DNA of 64,000 nucleotides from Flavobacterium hydrophilum (GCF_003202405.1 NZ_QJHL01000003.1:372001-436000); one strand, 5' to 3'. Counted from the first letter of the stretch, positions 50,138-59,970 are shown. Notes: generated from the letters alone by a model not told the origin. A program made the numbers and translations.

Positions 50138-51484
50138 ATGTTTAAAAAAATATTAATTGCGAATAGAGGAGAAATTGCACTTCGTGTAATTCGTACATGT
50201 AAAGAGATGGGAATTAAAACTGTAGCGGTTTACTCTACAGCCGATGCAGAAAGTTTACATGTTAAATTTGCTGATGAAGCGGTTTGTATTGGTCCGCCTC
50301 CAAGTAACTTATCGTATTTAAAAATGTCAAATATTATTGCAGCTGCAGAAATTACCAATGCAGATGCAATTCACCCGGGTTACGGATTTCTTTCTGAGAA
50401 TGCCAAATTCTCAAAAATTTGCCAGGAACACGGAATCAAATTTATTGGTGCAGCTCCTGAAATGATTGACAGAATGGGAGATAAAGCTTCTGCAAAAGCT
50501 ACAATGAAAGCTGCAGGAGTTCCATGTGTACCGGGTTCTGACGGATTATTAGAATCTTTTGAACAAACACAAAAACTAGCCAAAGAATTTGGTTATCCGG
50601 TAATGCTTAAAGCAACTGCTGGTGGTGGCGGAAAAGGAATGCGTGCCGTTTGGAAAGAAGAAGAGTTGTTGAAAGCCTGGGAAAGTGCACGTCAGGAAGC
50701 TGCTGCTGCTTTTGGAAATGACGGAATGTACATGGAGAAACTTATCGAAGAACCACGTCATATCGAAATTCAGGTTGTTGGAGACTCTTACGGAAAAGCA
50801 TGTCACCTTTCAGAAAGAGACTGTTCAGTACAGCGTCGTCACCAAAAACTGACTGAAGAAACGCCTTCGCCATTTATGACTGACGAATTACGTACAAAAA
50901 TGGGAGAAGCTGCTGTAAAAGCTGCTGAATTCATAAAATACGAAGGAGCAGGAACGGTAGAATTTTTGGTGGATAAACACAGAAACTTCTACTTCATGGA
51001 AATGAATACCCGTATTCAGGTAGAGCATCCAATTACAGAACAGGTTATTGATTATGATTTGATCCGTGAGCAAATTATGGTTGCTGCCGGAATTCCAATT
51101 TCCGGAAAAAACTATTTACCGGAATTACACGCTATAGAATGCCGTATTAATGCTGAAGATCCTTATAATGATTTTCGTCCTTCACCGGGAAAAATTACTA
51201 CGCTTCATATGCCTGGAGGTCACGGAGTTCGTCTAGATACACACGTTTATTCAGGTTACAGTATTCCGCCAAATTATGATTCGATGATTGCTAAGTTAAT
51301 TACTACTGCACAATCTCGTGAAGAAGCTATAAGCAAAATGCGCAGAGCTTTGGATGAATTCGTAATTGAAGGAGTAAAAACTACAATACCTTTCCATAGA
51401 CAATTAATGGATGATCCAAGATATATTGCAGGTGATTATACTACTGCATTTATGGATACTTTTAAAATGAATCCAATAGAATAA
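50138..51484 (+). CDS. accC: Biotin carboxylase subunit of acetyl-CoA carboxylase
   Basis: 448 residues with the three biotin carboxylase domains. [18 protein letters not shown] is at the N-terminus. The Gly-rich ATP loop is [12 protein letters not shown], and [13 protein letters not shown] and [16 protein letters not shown] carry catalytic residues of the ATP-grasp core. It carboxylates the biotin of AccB with bicarbonate and ATP. A terminator follows. Confidence 0.97.
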   Translation: MFKKILIANRGEIALRVIRTCKEMGIKTVAVYSTADAESLHVKFADEAVCIGPPPSNLSYLKMSNIIAAAEITNADAIHPGYGFLSENAKFSKICQEHGIKFIGAAPEMIDRMGDKASAKATMKAAGVPCVPGSDGLLESFEQTQKLAKEFGYPVMLKATAGGGGKGMRAVWKEEELLKAWESARQEAAAAFGNDGMYMEKLIEEPRHIEIQVVGDSYGKACHLSERDCSVQRRHQKLTEETPSPFMTDELRTKMGEAAVKAAEFIKYEGAGTVEFLVDKHRNFYFMEMNTRIQVEHPITEQVIDYDLIREQIMVAAGIPISGKNYLPELHAIECRINAEDPYNDFRPSPGKITTLHMPGGHGVRLDTHVYSGYSIPPNYDSMIAKLITTAQSREEAISKMRRALDEFVIEGVKTTIPFHRQLMDDPRYIAGDYTTAFMDTFKMNPIE

Positions 51485-51490
51485 AGATTA

Positions 51491-51517
51491 AACCTCATTG
51501 AAAAATGAGGTTTTTTT
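51491..51517 (+). terminator. Terminator after accC
   Basis: AACCTCATT pairs with AATGAGGTT around GAAA, followed by a T run. Confidence 0.88.
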
Positions 51518-51586
51518 ATGTCTTGATTTAACTAAAAGATGCAGATTATTTAATCTACATTTAAAATTAGAGCAGCTTAAAGACAA

Positions 51587-51594
51587 TACTTTTG
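51587..51594 (+). promoter_or_regulatory. TACTTTTG -7 element of the peroxidase gene
   Basis: An exact TAnnTTTG match 16 bases before the ATG of the cytochrome c peroxidase gene. Confidence 0.6.
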
Positions 51595-51609
51595 TAGGTT
51601 AAAAAATCG

Positions 51610-53442
51610 ATGAAATCTTGTTTTTTACTGGTTGTTGCTCTTTTTATAGGTTTTGCAATAATGTCTTTTAATCCTTCAGATAAGGAATATATTTCTACAA
51701 ATACTATAATTAATCAGGGCCTAAAAAGTTTTAAGGATGAATTAGAAAGTTTAAAATCTGATGCCCGTCTGTATCGGGAAAATAAAATTTCAAAAGAAAC
51801 TTTACAGGAATCACTTAAAAAAACCAGGAATTCTTACAAGGAAATAGAATTTTATATTGCTTATCATTATCCTGAATTTTCCAAAACTCACCTTAATGCA
51901 GCGCCTCTGTTTCATATTGAAGGAACAGGTACAGCTTCAAATACATTGCCGCCGGAAGGATTACAGGTATTAGATGAACTTATTTTTTCTGATGAGGTAG
52001 GTAAAATGCAAAATAAAATCGTTGAAATCACAGATTTTCTTTATAACAGTTATAATGATTTCTATTTGAGTTCAATAAAAAATGGTTTGTCTAATGAAAA
52101 AAATAAAACCTTGCCGCTACGCATAGAATTGATCAGAATCTATACTATGGGAGTTACGGGTTTTGATACGCCAGGGTCACTGAATATTTTCGAAGAATCT
52201 ATACATGCTTTGACGGGAATTCAGAACTACATCAGAAAAGATGATTATTTTAAAAAATTTGATACTCAAAAAGCTGAAAATTTATTGAAAGGCAGTATTG
52301 ATTATCTTTCTGAAAACACAAATTTTGAAACTTTTGACCGAATAGAATTTTATAAAAATCACCTTCAGCCTTTGTATGAAGAATTAAGAAGTTGGGATAG
52401 CAGTCCTGATGATTTAAAAGAAGTTTCAGGCTGGAACATCAATAATAAAAACTTTTTTAGTGATGATTTCCTGGATCCTTATTTTTATACGCTTCTAAAG
52501 CCGTCTGAAGATAATGCTGAATTAAGATCTTTAGGAAAAGAAATTTTCTATGATGAGAGTTTAAGCAATAATACAAAAATGAGTTGTGCCTCCTGTCATC
52601 TGCCTGAAAATGCTTTTACCGATTTAAAGTCTAAATCTTTAAGTAATGTAGAGGGCAAAACCGTTTTAAGAAATTCTCCATCCTTATATAATACTGTTTT
52701 CGCTAAAAGATTTTTCTATGACATGCGTGCTTTTTATCTGGAACAGCAAGTAGAGCATGTAATTTATAATGAACAGGAATTTAATACCAGTTACGAAAGT
52801 ATCATCAAAAAATTAAAAACAAATCCTGAATATAAAAAGGACTTTAAAAAAGTTTTTAAAACAAACGGTATCACCAAACAAAATTTCTCAAAAGCGTTAA
52901 GTTCTTATGTGGCTTCATTATATTCCTTTAATAGCGATTTCGATAAATTTATGAGAAATGAAAAAGAAATTTCGGAAGATGCTAAAAAAGGGTTTAATCT
53001 TTTTATGGGAAAAGCTGCCTGCGCAACCTGTCATTTTGCTCCGCATTTTTCAGGATTAGTTCCTCCATTCTACAATGAAAACGAATCAGAGGTTTTGGGA
53101 GTTACGAAGCATCCGTTACAAATGTCTCCTTTAGAAATTGATACAGATAAAGGAAGGATAGACAGCAATGTAAAAAAAGAACAATCATGGATCTATGAAA
53201 ATTCTTTTAAAACAATGACAATACGAAATGCGGCCCTTACCAAACCTTATTTTCATAATGGTGCATTCTCAACTTTAGAAGAAGTAATAAACTTTTATAA
53301 TGAAGGAGGAGCTGAAGGAATGGGTTTGGAAATCAAAAATCAAACCTTGTCCCCGGATAAACTTAATCTTGATCAAAAGGAGATAAAGCAACTTATTGCC
53401 TTTATTAATTCTTTGACAGATGTGAGTAAAGCGCAATATTAA
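51610..53442 (+). CDS. Di-heme cytochrome c peroxidase with helical N-terminal domain
   Basis: 610 residues. A short hydrophobic N-terminus (residues 1-20) exports the protein. Residues about 25-270 are helical and resemble imelysin-type iron-regulated periplasmic domains (YKEIEFYIAYHYPEF, EGLQVLDELIF). The C-terminal half is a MauG/CcpA-type di-heme peroxidase, with heme motifs CASCH near residue 325 and CATCH near residue 470 and the family segment RNAALTKPYFHNGAFSTLEEVI. It reduces peroxide in the periplasm with electrons from cytochromes. A PhoX-like secreted protein gene follows after 130 bases. Confidence 0.9.
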   Translation: MKSCFLLVVALFIGFAIMSFNPSDKEYISTNTIINQGLKSFKDELESLKSDARLYRENKISKETLQESLKKTRNSYKEIEFYIAYHYPEFSKTHLNAAPLFHIEGTGTASNTLPPEGLQVLDELIFSDEVGKMQNKIVEITDFLYNSYNDFYLSSIKNGLSNEKNKTLPLRIELIRIYTMGVTGFDTPGSLNIFEESIHALTGIQNYIRKDDYFKKFDTQKAENLLKGSIDYLSENTNFETFDRIEFYKNHLQPLYEELRSWDSSPDDLKEVSGWNINNKNFFSDDFLDPYFYTLLKPSEDNAELRSLGKEIFYDESLSNNTKMSCASCHLPENAFTDLKSKSLSNVEGKTVLRNSPSLYNTVFAKRFFYDMRAFYLEQQVEHVIYNEQEFNTSYESIIKKLKTNPEYKKDFKKVFKTNGITKQNFSKALSSYVASLYSFNSDFDKFMRNEKEISEDAKKGFNLFMGKAACATCHFAPHFSGLVPPFYNENESEVLGVTKHPLQMSPLEIDTDKGRIDSNVKKEQSWIYENSFKTMTIRNAALTKPYFHNGAFSTLEEVINFYNEGGAEGMGLEIKNQTLSPDKLNLDQKEIKQLIAFINSLTDVSKAQY

Positions 53443-53572
53443 CCCAATCTTAATCGATTAACATTAAATTTAAGATTTGCTAATTTATCATCTCATTATT
53501 TAAATTACGCTTAATATAAAGTCCGGCATAGAAAAATAACTTCGTACTGTATAACAAAACACATAGAATACC

Positions 53573-55735
53573 GTGAAAAAAAAATTACTTTCAGTTGCCG
53601 CTCTTTTATTAATAGCGAATTCAGTTATTCATGCTCAGACTACAGTTTTTGATAAAGGTTCATCATGGAGTTATGATGATAAAGGTGTACAATTAGTGGA
53701 TCAATGGAAGGATCCTGCTTTTGATATTTCAGGCTGGGCTACAGGAAACGGGCCATTAGGATATGGAGATCCGGTTACCACTACAATTACAAAGCCTTTA
53801 AATGCGGCTTATTTTACTAAAGATTTTACAGTTAATTTGTCTGATCTGACTGCCACTATGGAACTTGGGGTTATGAGAGATGACGGAATAATTGTTTTTT
53901 TGAATGGTGTTGAGGTAGTGAGAGATAATATGCCTGCTGGTGTTATTGACTATAATACACTTTCAAGTACTACAATAGATGGAGCGAATGAAAGTATTTA
54001 TAATGTTTTTTCTATTGCAAAAGCAAATTTTGTACAGGGAGTTAATAGAATCTCGATAGAACTACACAACAGAGGTGCAGGCAGTTCTGATTTAAGAGTT
54101 GATGCCTATCTTAAAACTGCTATTGCTCCGGTAGTAGTAGTTCCTGCTGCTGCTTGTACTGGCGGGACTCATATCAGCTGTTTTACTTCTATTGTTCCTA
54201 CAGTACAGACTGCTAAATTAATTATTCCTACGGAGCATAAATATCAATTGATTCTTAAAGAAGGGGATACTTATACTGATGGTGGAGGTTTTGTTGGAGG
54301 ACAAAATGACTTTACAGGTTATGTAGCTAAAAAAGCAGGTGGTGTACCAAGCAGTATAGATGGTTATTTATCTGTAAACCATGAGACAAATCCAGGTGGA
54401 GTTACGATGGCAGAAATTAATTACAATGCAACTACAAAACTTTGGGGATTAACAAAATCAAGGGCTGTAGATTTTTCAGGAACTAGTTTGGTGCAAACCA
54501 TCAGAAACTGTTCGGGAGGTGTTACACCTTGGGGAACAATTGTTACGGCAGAGGAATCTGTGACAGGTAATGATATAAATGGTGATGGATATAAAGATTA
54601 TGGCTGGTTAGTAGAAATTGATCCGGCAACTGCTGAAGTTAGTTCTAAAAATACCAATGGAACTAAAGGTAAGCTTTGGCAAATGGGAATCATGAATCAC
54701 GAAAATGTAGTGGTTAATGATGCTGGAACAATAGCCTATTATGGTGAAGACGGAGGAACTCATATGGTGTATAAATATACAATGGATACTCCAAATGATT
54801 TGTCTTCAGGAAATTTATATGTTTTAAAACTGGATCAGGGTATAATCAATGGAGATCCTGTAGGTACAACGGCAACATGGATTCAGGTTCCTAATAAAAC
54901 GCAAGCTGACCAAAACAATACAACTTCTTTGGCAGAGTCTGTAGGAGGTACTAAATTCAACGGAATAGAAGATGTAGAAATAAGCCCGTTAGACGGCAAA
55001 GTATATTTTACAGCAAAAGGATTAAACAAAGTATACCGTTTAAAAGATAATGGCACAACAGCTTCAGAAGTTGAAGTTTTTGTAGGCGGATTATCAACCG
55101 TATATTCTTTTACTACAGCAGAAGGAGTTAAAACTGAAACCTGGGGAGACGGAAATGATAATCTGACTTTTGATGAATTAGGGAATCTTTGGGTGCTTCA
55201 GGATGGAGGAAAAAATTATATTTGGGTAGTTGGTCCAGATCATACTCAGGCAAATCCAAATGTTAAACTTTTTGCTTCTATGCCAGCAGGCTCAGAACCT
55301 ACCGGTCTTACTTTTACACCGGATCATAAATTTGGATTCTTTTCTATTCAACATCCGGATTCCAGTATTTCTACAGACGTTGATGCGACAGGAAATACTA
55401 TCGACTACAAAGGAAAATCAGCTACAATAGTTATAGCGCTTAAGCAAAATTTAGGAACAGATGGTTCTTTGGGTACTATTGATCATGCAATTCGTGATAT
55501 TATGGTGACTCCTAATCCTACTTCGGGAATTGTACAGATTAATTCAGGCAATCTTAAAAATCTTGAAGTTACGGCTTACAATATGTTAGGTCAAATTGTT
55601 TTCAAAAAGAATTTTTCAGAAACAGGTTCGGTTACCGAATTAGATTTAACAACGCAATTTCAATATTCAAATATGTTGATTTTAAATATAGAAGCTGATG
55701 GTTTCCAAAAAACGGTGAAACTTCTAAAAAAATAA
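53573..55735 (+). CDS. PhoX-like (DUF839) protein with T9SS sorting domain (GTG start)
   Basis: 720 residues from GTG, because the downstream KKKLLSVAALLLIANSVIHAQ is a clear signal peptide. Residues 25-180 form a beta-sandwich (DVNGVEVVRDNMPAG-like region). The central part carries PhoX-family motifs: YLSVNHETNPGG, TPWGTIVTAEES, MGIMNHENVVVN, YYGEDGG and FNGIEDVEISPLDGKVYFT. These build the Ca/Fe phosphatase propeller. The C-terminal 80 residues (VTPNPTSGIVQI ... KTVKLLKK) are a type A T9SS sorting domain. I infer a secreted, surface-linked phosphatase. Phosphatase activity is not proven. Confidence 0.88.
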   Translation: MKKKLLSVAALLLIANSVIHAQTTVFDKGSSWSYDDKGVQLVDQWKDPAFDISGWATGNGPLGYGDPVTTTITKPLNAAYFTKDFTVNLSDLTATMELGVMRDDGIIVFLNGVEVVRDNMPAGVIDYNTLSSTTIDGANESIYNVFSIAKANFVQGVNRISIELHNRGAGSSDLRVDAYLKTAIAPVVVVPAAACTGGTHISCFTSIVPTVQTAKLIIPTEHKYQLILKEGDTYTDGGGFVGGQNDFTGYVAKKAGGVPSSIDGYLSVNHETNPGGVTMAEINYNATTKLWGLTKSRAVDFSGTSLVQTIRNCSGGVTPWGTIVTAEESVTGNDINGDGYKDYGWLVEIDPATAEVSSKNTNGTKGKLWQMGIMNHENVVVNDAGTIAYYGEDGGTHMVYKYTMDTPNDLSSGNLYVLKLDQGIINGDPVGTTATWIQVPNKTQADQNNTTSLAESVGGTKFNGIEDVEISPLDGKVYFTAKGLNKVYRLKDNGTTASEVEVFVGGLSTVYSFTTAEGVKTETWGDGNDNLTFDELGNLWVLQDGGKNYIWVVGPDHTQANPNVKLFASMPAGSEPTGLTFTPDHKFGFFSIQHPDSSISTDVDATGNTIDYKGKSATIVIALKQNLGTDGSLGTIDHAIRDIMVTPNPTSGIVQINSGNLKNLEVTAYNMLGQIVFKKNFSETGSVTELDLTTQFQYSNMLILNIEADGFQKTVKLLKK

Positions 55736-55789
55736 AATACATAACTTAATTTTAGCTGCCGGCATTCAATGTCGGCAGCTTTTACATAT

Positions 55790-56692
55790 ATGAAAAAAGC
55801 ACTTTTATCAATTACAGTTATTTTTTCAATTTGCAGATTGAATGCACAAATTGACCCCATTAAATATCCTACTTACACAGATATTGAGACAGCACTCCTG
55901 AGTAACAAGACAGTTTATAGTATGAGTTTTAGAAATAAAGGATTGTATAATCTTCCTGATGATCTTATGAAAATGGATTCTCTTTTTTTTCTAAACGTAA
56001 TGGGAAATCATTTAGAAAAAATGGATAAGGTATTATTTTCTTTAAGTAAACTTGAAATTTTGAATGCCAACGAAAACAGTATTAAATTTATTCCGGATGA
56101 AATCGGGGAGTTAAAAGAGCTAAAAACTTTTTCGATTAACCTTAATAATTTAACAACTATAAATTCAAAAATTTCAAAACTTCAAAATTTAAAAGCTGTT
56201 CATTTTGAGTCTAATAATTTAAGTGTTTTTCCTGATGCTTTATTAAGTATTCCTTCTTTAGAAGAGATTAACCTGCACAGTAATCAGATAAGCTATGTTT
56301 CGGAATCTCTGAATAAAATAAAAAATTTAAAGTACCTGAATCTTTCCTCTAATCAAATTAATGATTTAGGAGAAATGAAATTACCAAAACAAATAAAATA
56401 TTTAGAGTTACAAAAAAATAGCATTGTAAAAATTCCTGAAGCATTATTTCAGTCGAAAAATATGGAATTTCTGAATGTAAGTGATAATTGTCTAACCCAA
56501 ATTTCTTCAAAGATAGAGAGATTAAAAAACGTTGTGAGTATAAATCTGGCCAATAATAAACTAAAAGGCTTGCCGGAGAACATTCAGCGTCTAAAAAAGC
56601 TTAAAACCTTGATTCTGGTTGGTAATCCAATGACTAAGGAAACTGTTGATAAGCTTAAAGCTTTAATGCCTCAAACAACGATTTATTTTTGA
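55790..56692 (+). CDS. Secreted leucine-rich repeat protein
   Basis: About 300 residues from the Met of MKKALLSITVIFSICRLNAQ, a signal peptide. An in-frame ATG seven codons upstream is less likely. About ten leucine-rich repeats of about 23 residues follow (for example LNLSSNQINDLGEM, LNVSDNCLTQISSKIERL, INLANNKLKGLPENIQRL). It is probably a protein-binding solenoid in the periplasm or outside the cell. The partner is unknown. It lies 54 bases behind the PhoX-like gene. Confidence 0.88.
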   Translation: MKKALLSITVIFSICRLNAQIDPIKYPTYTDIETALLSNKTVYSMSFRNKGLYNLPDDLMKMDSLFFLNVMGNHLEKMDKVLFSLSKLEILNANENSIKFIPDEIGELKELKTFSINLNNLTTINSKISKLQNLKAVHFESNNLSVFPDALLSIPSLEEINLHSNQISYVSESLNKIKNLKYLNLSSNQINDLGEMKLPKQIKYLELQKNSIVKIPEALFQSKNMEFLNVSDNCLTQISSKIERLKNVVSINLANNKLKGLPENIQRLKKLKTLILVGNPMTKETVDKLKALMPQTTIYF

Positions 56693-56730
56693 AATTGAAC
56701 CTTTTAGGTCAAAGATGATTTTGGTTAATA

Positions 56731-56767
56731 AAAAAGCGTGAATTGATTTAATTCACGCTTTTTTTAT
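56731..56767. terminator. Bidirectional terminator
   Basis: AAAAAGCGTGAATT pairs with AATTCACGCTTTTT, with A and T runs on the outsides. It divides the LRR gene from the convergent OmpA-family gene. Confidence 0.88.
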
Positions 56768-56804
56768 GATGAGCTTAGCTTAAAAAAACTAAGAAGTTAT
56801 TGTC

Positions 56805-58055
56805 TTAATTTTTTATTTTGAAAGTAACTCTTCTTACTAATTTTCTTGCTGTAGCAGAATCTTTATCTACAGAAGTATCAACTCCACCAGTAATAACGTT
56901 TATTCTCTCAGGAGCAATTCTAGCTTTAAGAAGAAGATCTTTTACATTGTTAGCTCTTTCAGTAGCCAATTTTTCATTATATGAAGCATTACCAATTTCG
57001 TCAGCATAACCGGTAATATCAACTGAAGCTGCAGGATTGTTTCTTAAATAGTTTAATACAAAATTAATACCGTCCATAGAAGAATCAGTAGGTGTAGATT
57101 TATTGAAATCAAAATAAGCTGCAACATATCCTCCGTTAACTAATTTTGTTATTGATTCACTATCGCTTATCGGAGCATCAGATTTATTAGCATAAGTTTT
57201 CTTTAAGTAACCCTCTAATTCATCAGGCACACCATTATTGTTTAAATCGACAGCTCGTCCTTTAGAATCTACCATAAGTCCGGCAATAGTGTTAGGTTCT
57301 AAATCTAAATAATCGGCTACACCATCTTTATCACTATCGATTAACATTTTTTCAAGGTTGTCAATTCTTTCTCTTTGAGCTAATACCTCCTTATCAATAA
57401 AGGTAACCCAGTCAGCATGTTTTTCACTTTTACCTAAGTATAATGTTAAACCTATAGTACCATTAAACAAAGCTCCATTGAAACCTTTTTCTGGATTTAA
57501 TGCAGCTGCATCATATGTGTGGCTTTGAAGAGCATTCATGATAGTTGAAAAATCTCCAGTAAGAACCAATTTGTTAGATAATTTAACCTGACCAGTTATA
57601 CCAATGATAAAATTAATCATCTTGTCATCTATTGAAGAGTTTTTGTCCTCAAAGTATGCGGCGCCCAAACCTGTATGTCCTAGTAAACCAATTGTCTTAG
57701 TCCAGGTTTCAAAATTCATGATTCTGCCTAAATTGGCTACACCTTGTACATCAAATCTATAATATTTGGTGTCAAAAGGAGTTGAGTTTTTTTCTTCCTG
57801 GAAACTGTTATAGCCAAAATCAGCTTTCAAACCAAACTTATTATTGAGCATATATCGCACTCCTAAATCAACAACATACGGGCTTATCATTGATGTGTAA
57901 TATTTCATTGGTTTTTGTGGTTTGTTAAATCCAGCTCCAAACTCAATTGACCATTTGTTGAAATTCTCATCAGTTAAACTTTCGCCAGTGCTTGTTTGAG
58001 CATTAACTGTTACAACTGTTACAAGTAGAACAAGTAATAGTATAATTTTTTTCAT
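56805..58055 (-). CDS. OmpA-family outer membrane protein
   Basis: 416 residues. A signal peptide (MKKIILLLVLLVTVVTVNAQ) leads into an eight-strand-type beta-barrel domain (about 25-220). Thrombospondin type 3-like calcium repeats follow (DSDKDGVADYLDLEPNT, DLNNNGVPDELEG), then a C-terminal OmpA peptidoglycan-binding domain (AAYFDFNKSTPTD, VDITGYADEIGNASYNEKLATERANNV). It links outer membrane to cell wall. A long non-coding region lies upstream. Confidence 0.93.
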   Translation of the reverse strand: MKKIILLLVLLVTVVTVNAQTSTGESLTDENFNKWSIEFGAGFNKPQKPMKYYTSMISPYVVDLGVRYMLNNKFGLKADFGYNSFQEEKNSTPFDTKYYRFDVQGVANLGRIMNFETWTKTIGLLGHTGLGAAYFEDKNSSIDDKMINFIIGITGQVKLSNKLVLTGDFSTIMNALQSHTYDAAALNPEKGFNGALFNGTIGLTLYLGKSEKHADWVTFIDKEVLAQRERIDNLEKMLIDSDKDGVADYLDLEPNTIAGLMVDSKGRAVDLNNNGVPDELEGYLKKTYANKSDAPISDSESITKLVNGGYVAAYFDFNKSTPTDSSMDGINFVLNYLRNNPAASVDITGYADEIGNASYNEKLATERANNVKDLLLKARIAPERINVITGGVDTSVDKDSATARKLVRRVTFKIKN

Positions 58056-58422
58056 TTTATATTACAATTTTAAAATTTGGTGCAAAATTACAATATAATT
58101 TTTAACATTTTTATATACAGAAGATAATTATACAGAATTGTTGGTAAATATGTTAAAAAAAGATTTTAAGTAGTTATTTGGTGTAATTATTCTATTTATA
58201 CCATCTTATTTTCAATTAAAACGAATTCAATAAACTTCTGCTTGTCAGGTATTTGATGTGTAAAGTAAGTTTTGTATGTCAAATAGAGGTGTTTCCGAAT
58301 CTAATACTTCATGTGTATTACAATTTAAACATACAAAAGTTGCCAGATCCTATAATCTTTTTTAGAAACAACTTTGATTGTTTGAAAATGTTGTAATAGA
58401 TAGATTTATTATAGATACACTT

Positions 58423-58445
58423 TTGTGTATACTTTTTATACACAA
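58423..58445 (+). promoter_or_regulatory. Perfect 23-bp palindrome, candidate activator site
   Basis: TTGTGTATA-CTTTT-TATACACAA. It lies 108 bases upstream of the sigma-54-type -24 GG, a normal distance for enhancer sites of sigma-54 activators. The response regulator of that class is encoded at 59971. Confidence 0.55.
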
Positions 58446-58552
58446 CCTTTAAAAATTACACACCATGTATTTATTTAAAAAAAAAGCTTATATTTGGTTA
58501 AGTAACTAAAATACAGGTATTTGTGTGTTTTTAAGTGTGAGATTTCAGTTAC

Positions 58553-58566
58553 GGCACAATAATTTC
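58553..58566 (+). promoter_or_regulatory. Sigma-54-type promoter before the PepSY array
   Basis: GGCAC-AATAA-TTTC matches the -24/-12 consensus GGCAC-N5-TTGC with one mismatch (T instead of G at the -12 GC), and with the correct ten-base gap. The first PepSY-like gene starts 51 bases downstream. Confidence 0.5.
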
Positions 58567-58616
58567 TTAGTCTAATGTGTAAAACAACTATAAATAATAA
58601 TTTAAATATACACATT

Positions 58617-58913
58617 ATGAAAAATTTATTTTTATCAGCCGCAATCATTTTGGGAAGTCTAACTTCATTTGCATCAACTTCTCCAATTTCAAATAGTATT
58701 ATAAAAACAATTTCTATTCAGGATGAATATACGGAAGTTAAATTAGAAGAAGTTCCAGCTGCAATTACAGATGCTCTTAAAAAAGCATATCCTGATGCGG
58801 TACTTTCAAAAGCATATAAAAATGCAAAATCAGAATATAAATTAGATGTTGCTGTTGGAGACAAAGTAGGCAATCTATTTGCTAATGCAGATGGAACATG
58901 GATTAAAAAATAA
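58617..58913 (+). CDS. PepSY-like periplasmic protein, copy 1
   Basis: 98 residues from the Met of MKNLFLSAAIILGSLTSFAS, a signal peptide. A longer frame would start in the leader. The mature part is one PepSY-like/DUF2874-type domain (VPAAITDALKKAYPDAVLSKAYKN, then SEYKLDVAVGDKVGNLFANADGTWIKK). It is the first of four tandem paralogs behind one promoter. Such small proteins are thought to bind ligands or modulate envelope proteins, but function is unproven. Confidence 0.85.
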   Translation: MKNLFLSAAIILGSLTSFASTSPISNSIIKTISIQDEYTEVKLEEVPAAITDALKKAYPDAVLSKAYKNAKSEYKLDVAVGDKVGNLFANADGTWIKK

Positions 58914-58939
58914 TTTAAGTAACTTTAAAATAACTTATT

Positions 58940-59224
58940 ATGAAAAAGCTAATCTTATCAGCAGCAATAGTTTTAGGAAGTTTGTCAGTCAACGCATTTA
59001 CACTGAGTTCAACAAATACAGTCCAATCAATAATTCAGGACGGATATAAAGAAGTTGATGCTGTGCCTGCAGCCATTAAAACATCATTAGATAATGCATA
59101 CCCAGGTGTAAAACTTGATAAGGCATTTGTAAATGACAAAAAAGAGTATAGAATCGAAATAACAGTAAGAGGTGAAAAATCTACTGTTTATACAGATGAA
59201 AAAGGAAACATCATCAAAAAATAA
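58940..59224 (+). CDS. PepSY-like periplasmic protein, copy 2
   Basis: 94 residues with signal peptide MKKLILSAAIVLGSLSVNAF and one PepSY-like domain (VPAAIKTSLDNAYPGVKLDKAFV, EYRIEITVRGEKSTVYTDEKGNIIKK). It starts 26 bases after copy 1. Compared with the others it has Arg residues in the strand region. Confidence 0.85.
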   Translation: MKKLILSAAIVLGSLSVNAFTLSSTNTVQSIIQDGYKEVDAVPAAIKTSLDNAYPGVKLDKAFVNDKKEYRIEITVRGEKSTVYTDEKGNIIKK

Positions 59225-59239
59225 TTTAAAAAAAGTATT

Positions 59240-59530
59240 ATGAGAAAATTAATCTTATCTGCAGTAATTATTTTAGGAGGTTTGTCTGTTCAGGCATCAA
59301 TCCCTGCAGGAACGACGGTTAACTCAGTTATTATTCAGGATGAATATACTGAAGTCACAGCAGATGCAATACCGGCAGCTGTAAAATCCACAGTTGAAAA
59401 ATCTTTTCCAAACACAAAACTTGAAAAAGCGTATAAAAACGCAAAAAACGAGTATAAATTAGAAATTTCAAGTGGAGACAAAAAGTATACTGTATTTACA
59501 GATGCTTCAGGAAACATTATTAAAAAATAA
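59240..59530 (+). CDS. PepSY-like periplasmic protein, copy 3
   Basis: 96 residues with signal peptide MRKLILSAVIILGGLSVQAS and the domain IPAAVKSTVEKSFPNTKLEKAYKN, EYKLEISSGDKKYTVFTDASGNIIKK. It is 15 bases downstream of copy 2. The acidic DEYTEV stretch after the signal is shared with copy 1. Confidence 0.85.
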   Translation: MRKLILSAVIILGGLSVQASIPAGTTVNSVIIQDEYTEVTADAIPAAVKSTVEKSFPNTKLEKAYKNAKNEYKLEISSGDKKYTVFTDASGNIIKK

Positions 59531-59547
59531 TTTTAAAAAGCAGCATT

Positions 59548-59844
59548 ATGAAAAAGTTAATCTTATCCGCAGCAATTATTCTTGGAAGTTTGTCAATCTA
59601 TGCATCAACAGTCAATGATGTACAGCCAGTAAAAACTACCCTTAGTTTTCAGTCAGAATATACTGAAATTAGTAACGATCAGGTTCCTGCAGCTGTAAAA
59701 ACTGCATTGGAAGCCGCTTACCCGGGAGCTGTGCTTGAAAAAGCATATGTGAACGATCAAACCCAATATAAATTAGATATAGCAGTTGGAGACCAAAAGG
59801 CTACTGTTTACTCAGATGCCAATGGGAACTGGTTAAAAATATAA
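59548..59844 (+). CDS. PepSY-like periplasmic protein, copy 4
   Basis: 98 residues with signal peptide MKKLILSAAIILGSLSIYAS and the domain VPAAVKTALEAAYPGAVLEKAYVN, QYKLDIAVGDQKATVYSDANGNWLKI. It is the last of the tandem set and is followed by a terminator. The ending WLKI resembles the WIKK of copy 1. Confidence 0.85.
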   Translation: MKKLILSAAIILGSLSIYASTVNDVQPVKTTLSFQSEYTEISNDQVPAAVKTALEAAYPGAVLEKAYVNDQTQYKLDIAVGDQKATVYSDANGNWLKI

Positions 59845-59874
59845 TTAGGTGAATTAGATTTATGTTTTTGGTGA

Positions 59875-59909
59875 AAAAGAGATTGCTTATAGCAGTCTCT
59901 TTTTTTTTA
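59875..59909 (+). terminator. Terminator of the PepSY array
   Basis: AAAGAGATTGCT pairs with AGCAGTCTCTTT around TAT (one mismatch), followed by a long T run. Confidence 0.8.
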
Positions 59910-59911
59910 CA

Positions 59912-59919
59912 TAATTTTG
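59912..59919 (+). promoter_or_regulatory. TAATTTTG -7 promoter element
   Basis: An exact TAnnTTTG match between the PepSY terminator and the response regulator start, 52 bases before the ATG. Confidence 0.5.
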
Positions 59920-59970
59920 TGAAAATACTGTATTAATAGTGGTATTTTAGCAAAAAAGTCCCAAAAAGCG

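Larger units (their letters stand above)
58056..58616. promoter_or_regulatory. Long non-coding region with sigma-54 promoter and upstream palindrome
   Basis: No credible gene lies in these 560 bases. They contain a perfect 9-5-9 palindrome at 58423-58445 and a GGCAC-N5-TTTC sigma-54-type element at 58553-58566, both described separately. The OmpA-family gene promoter lies at its left edge. Confidence 0.6.
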
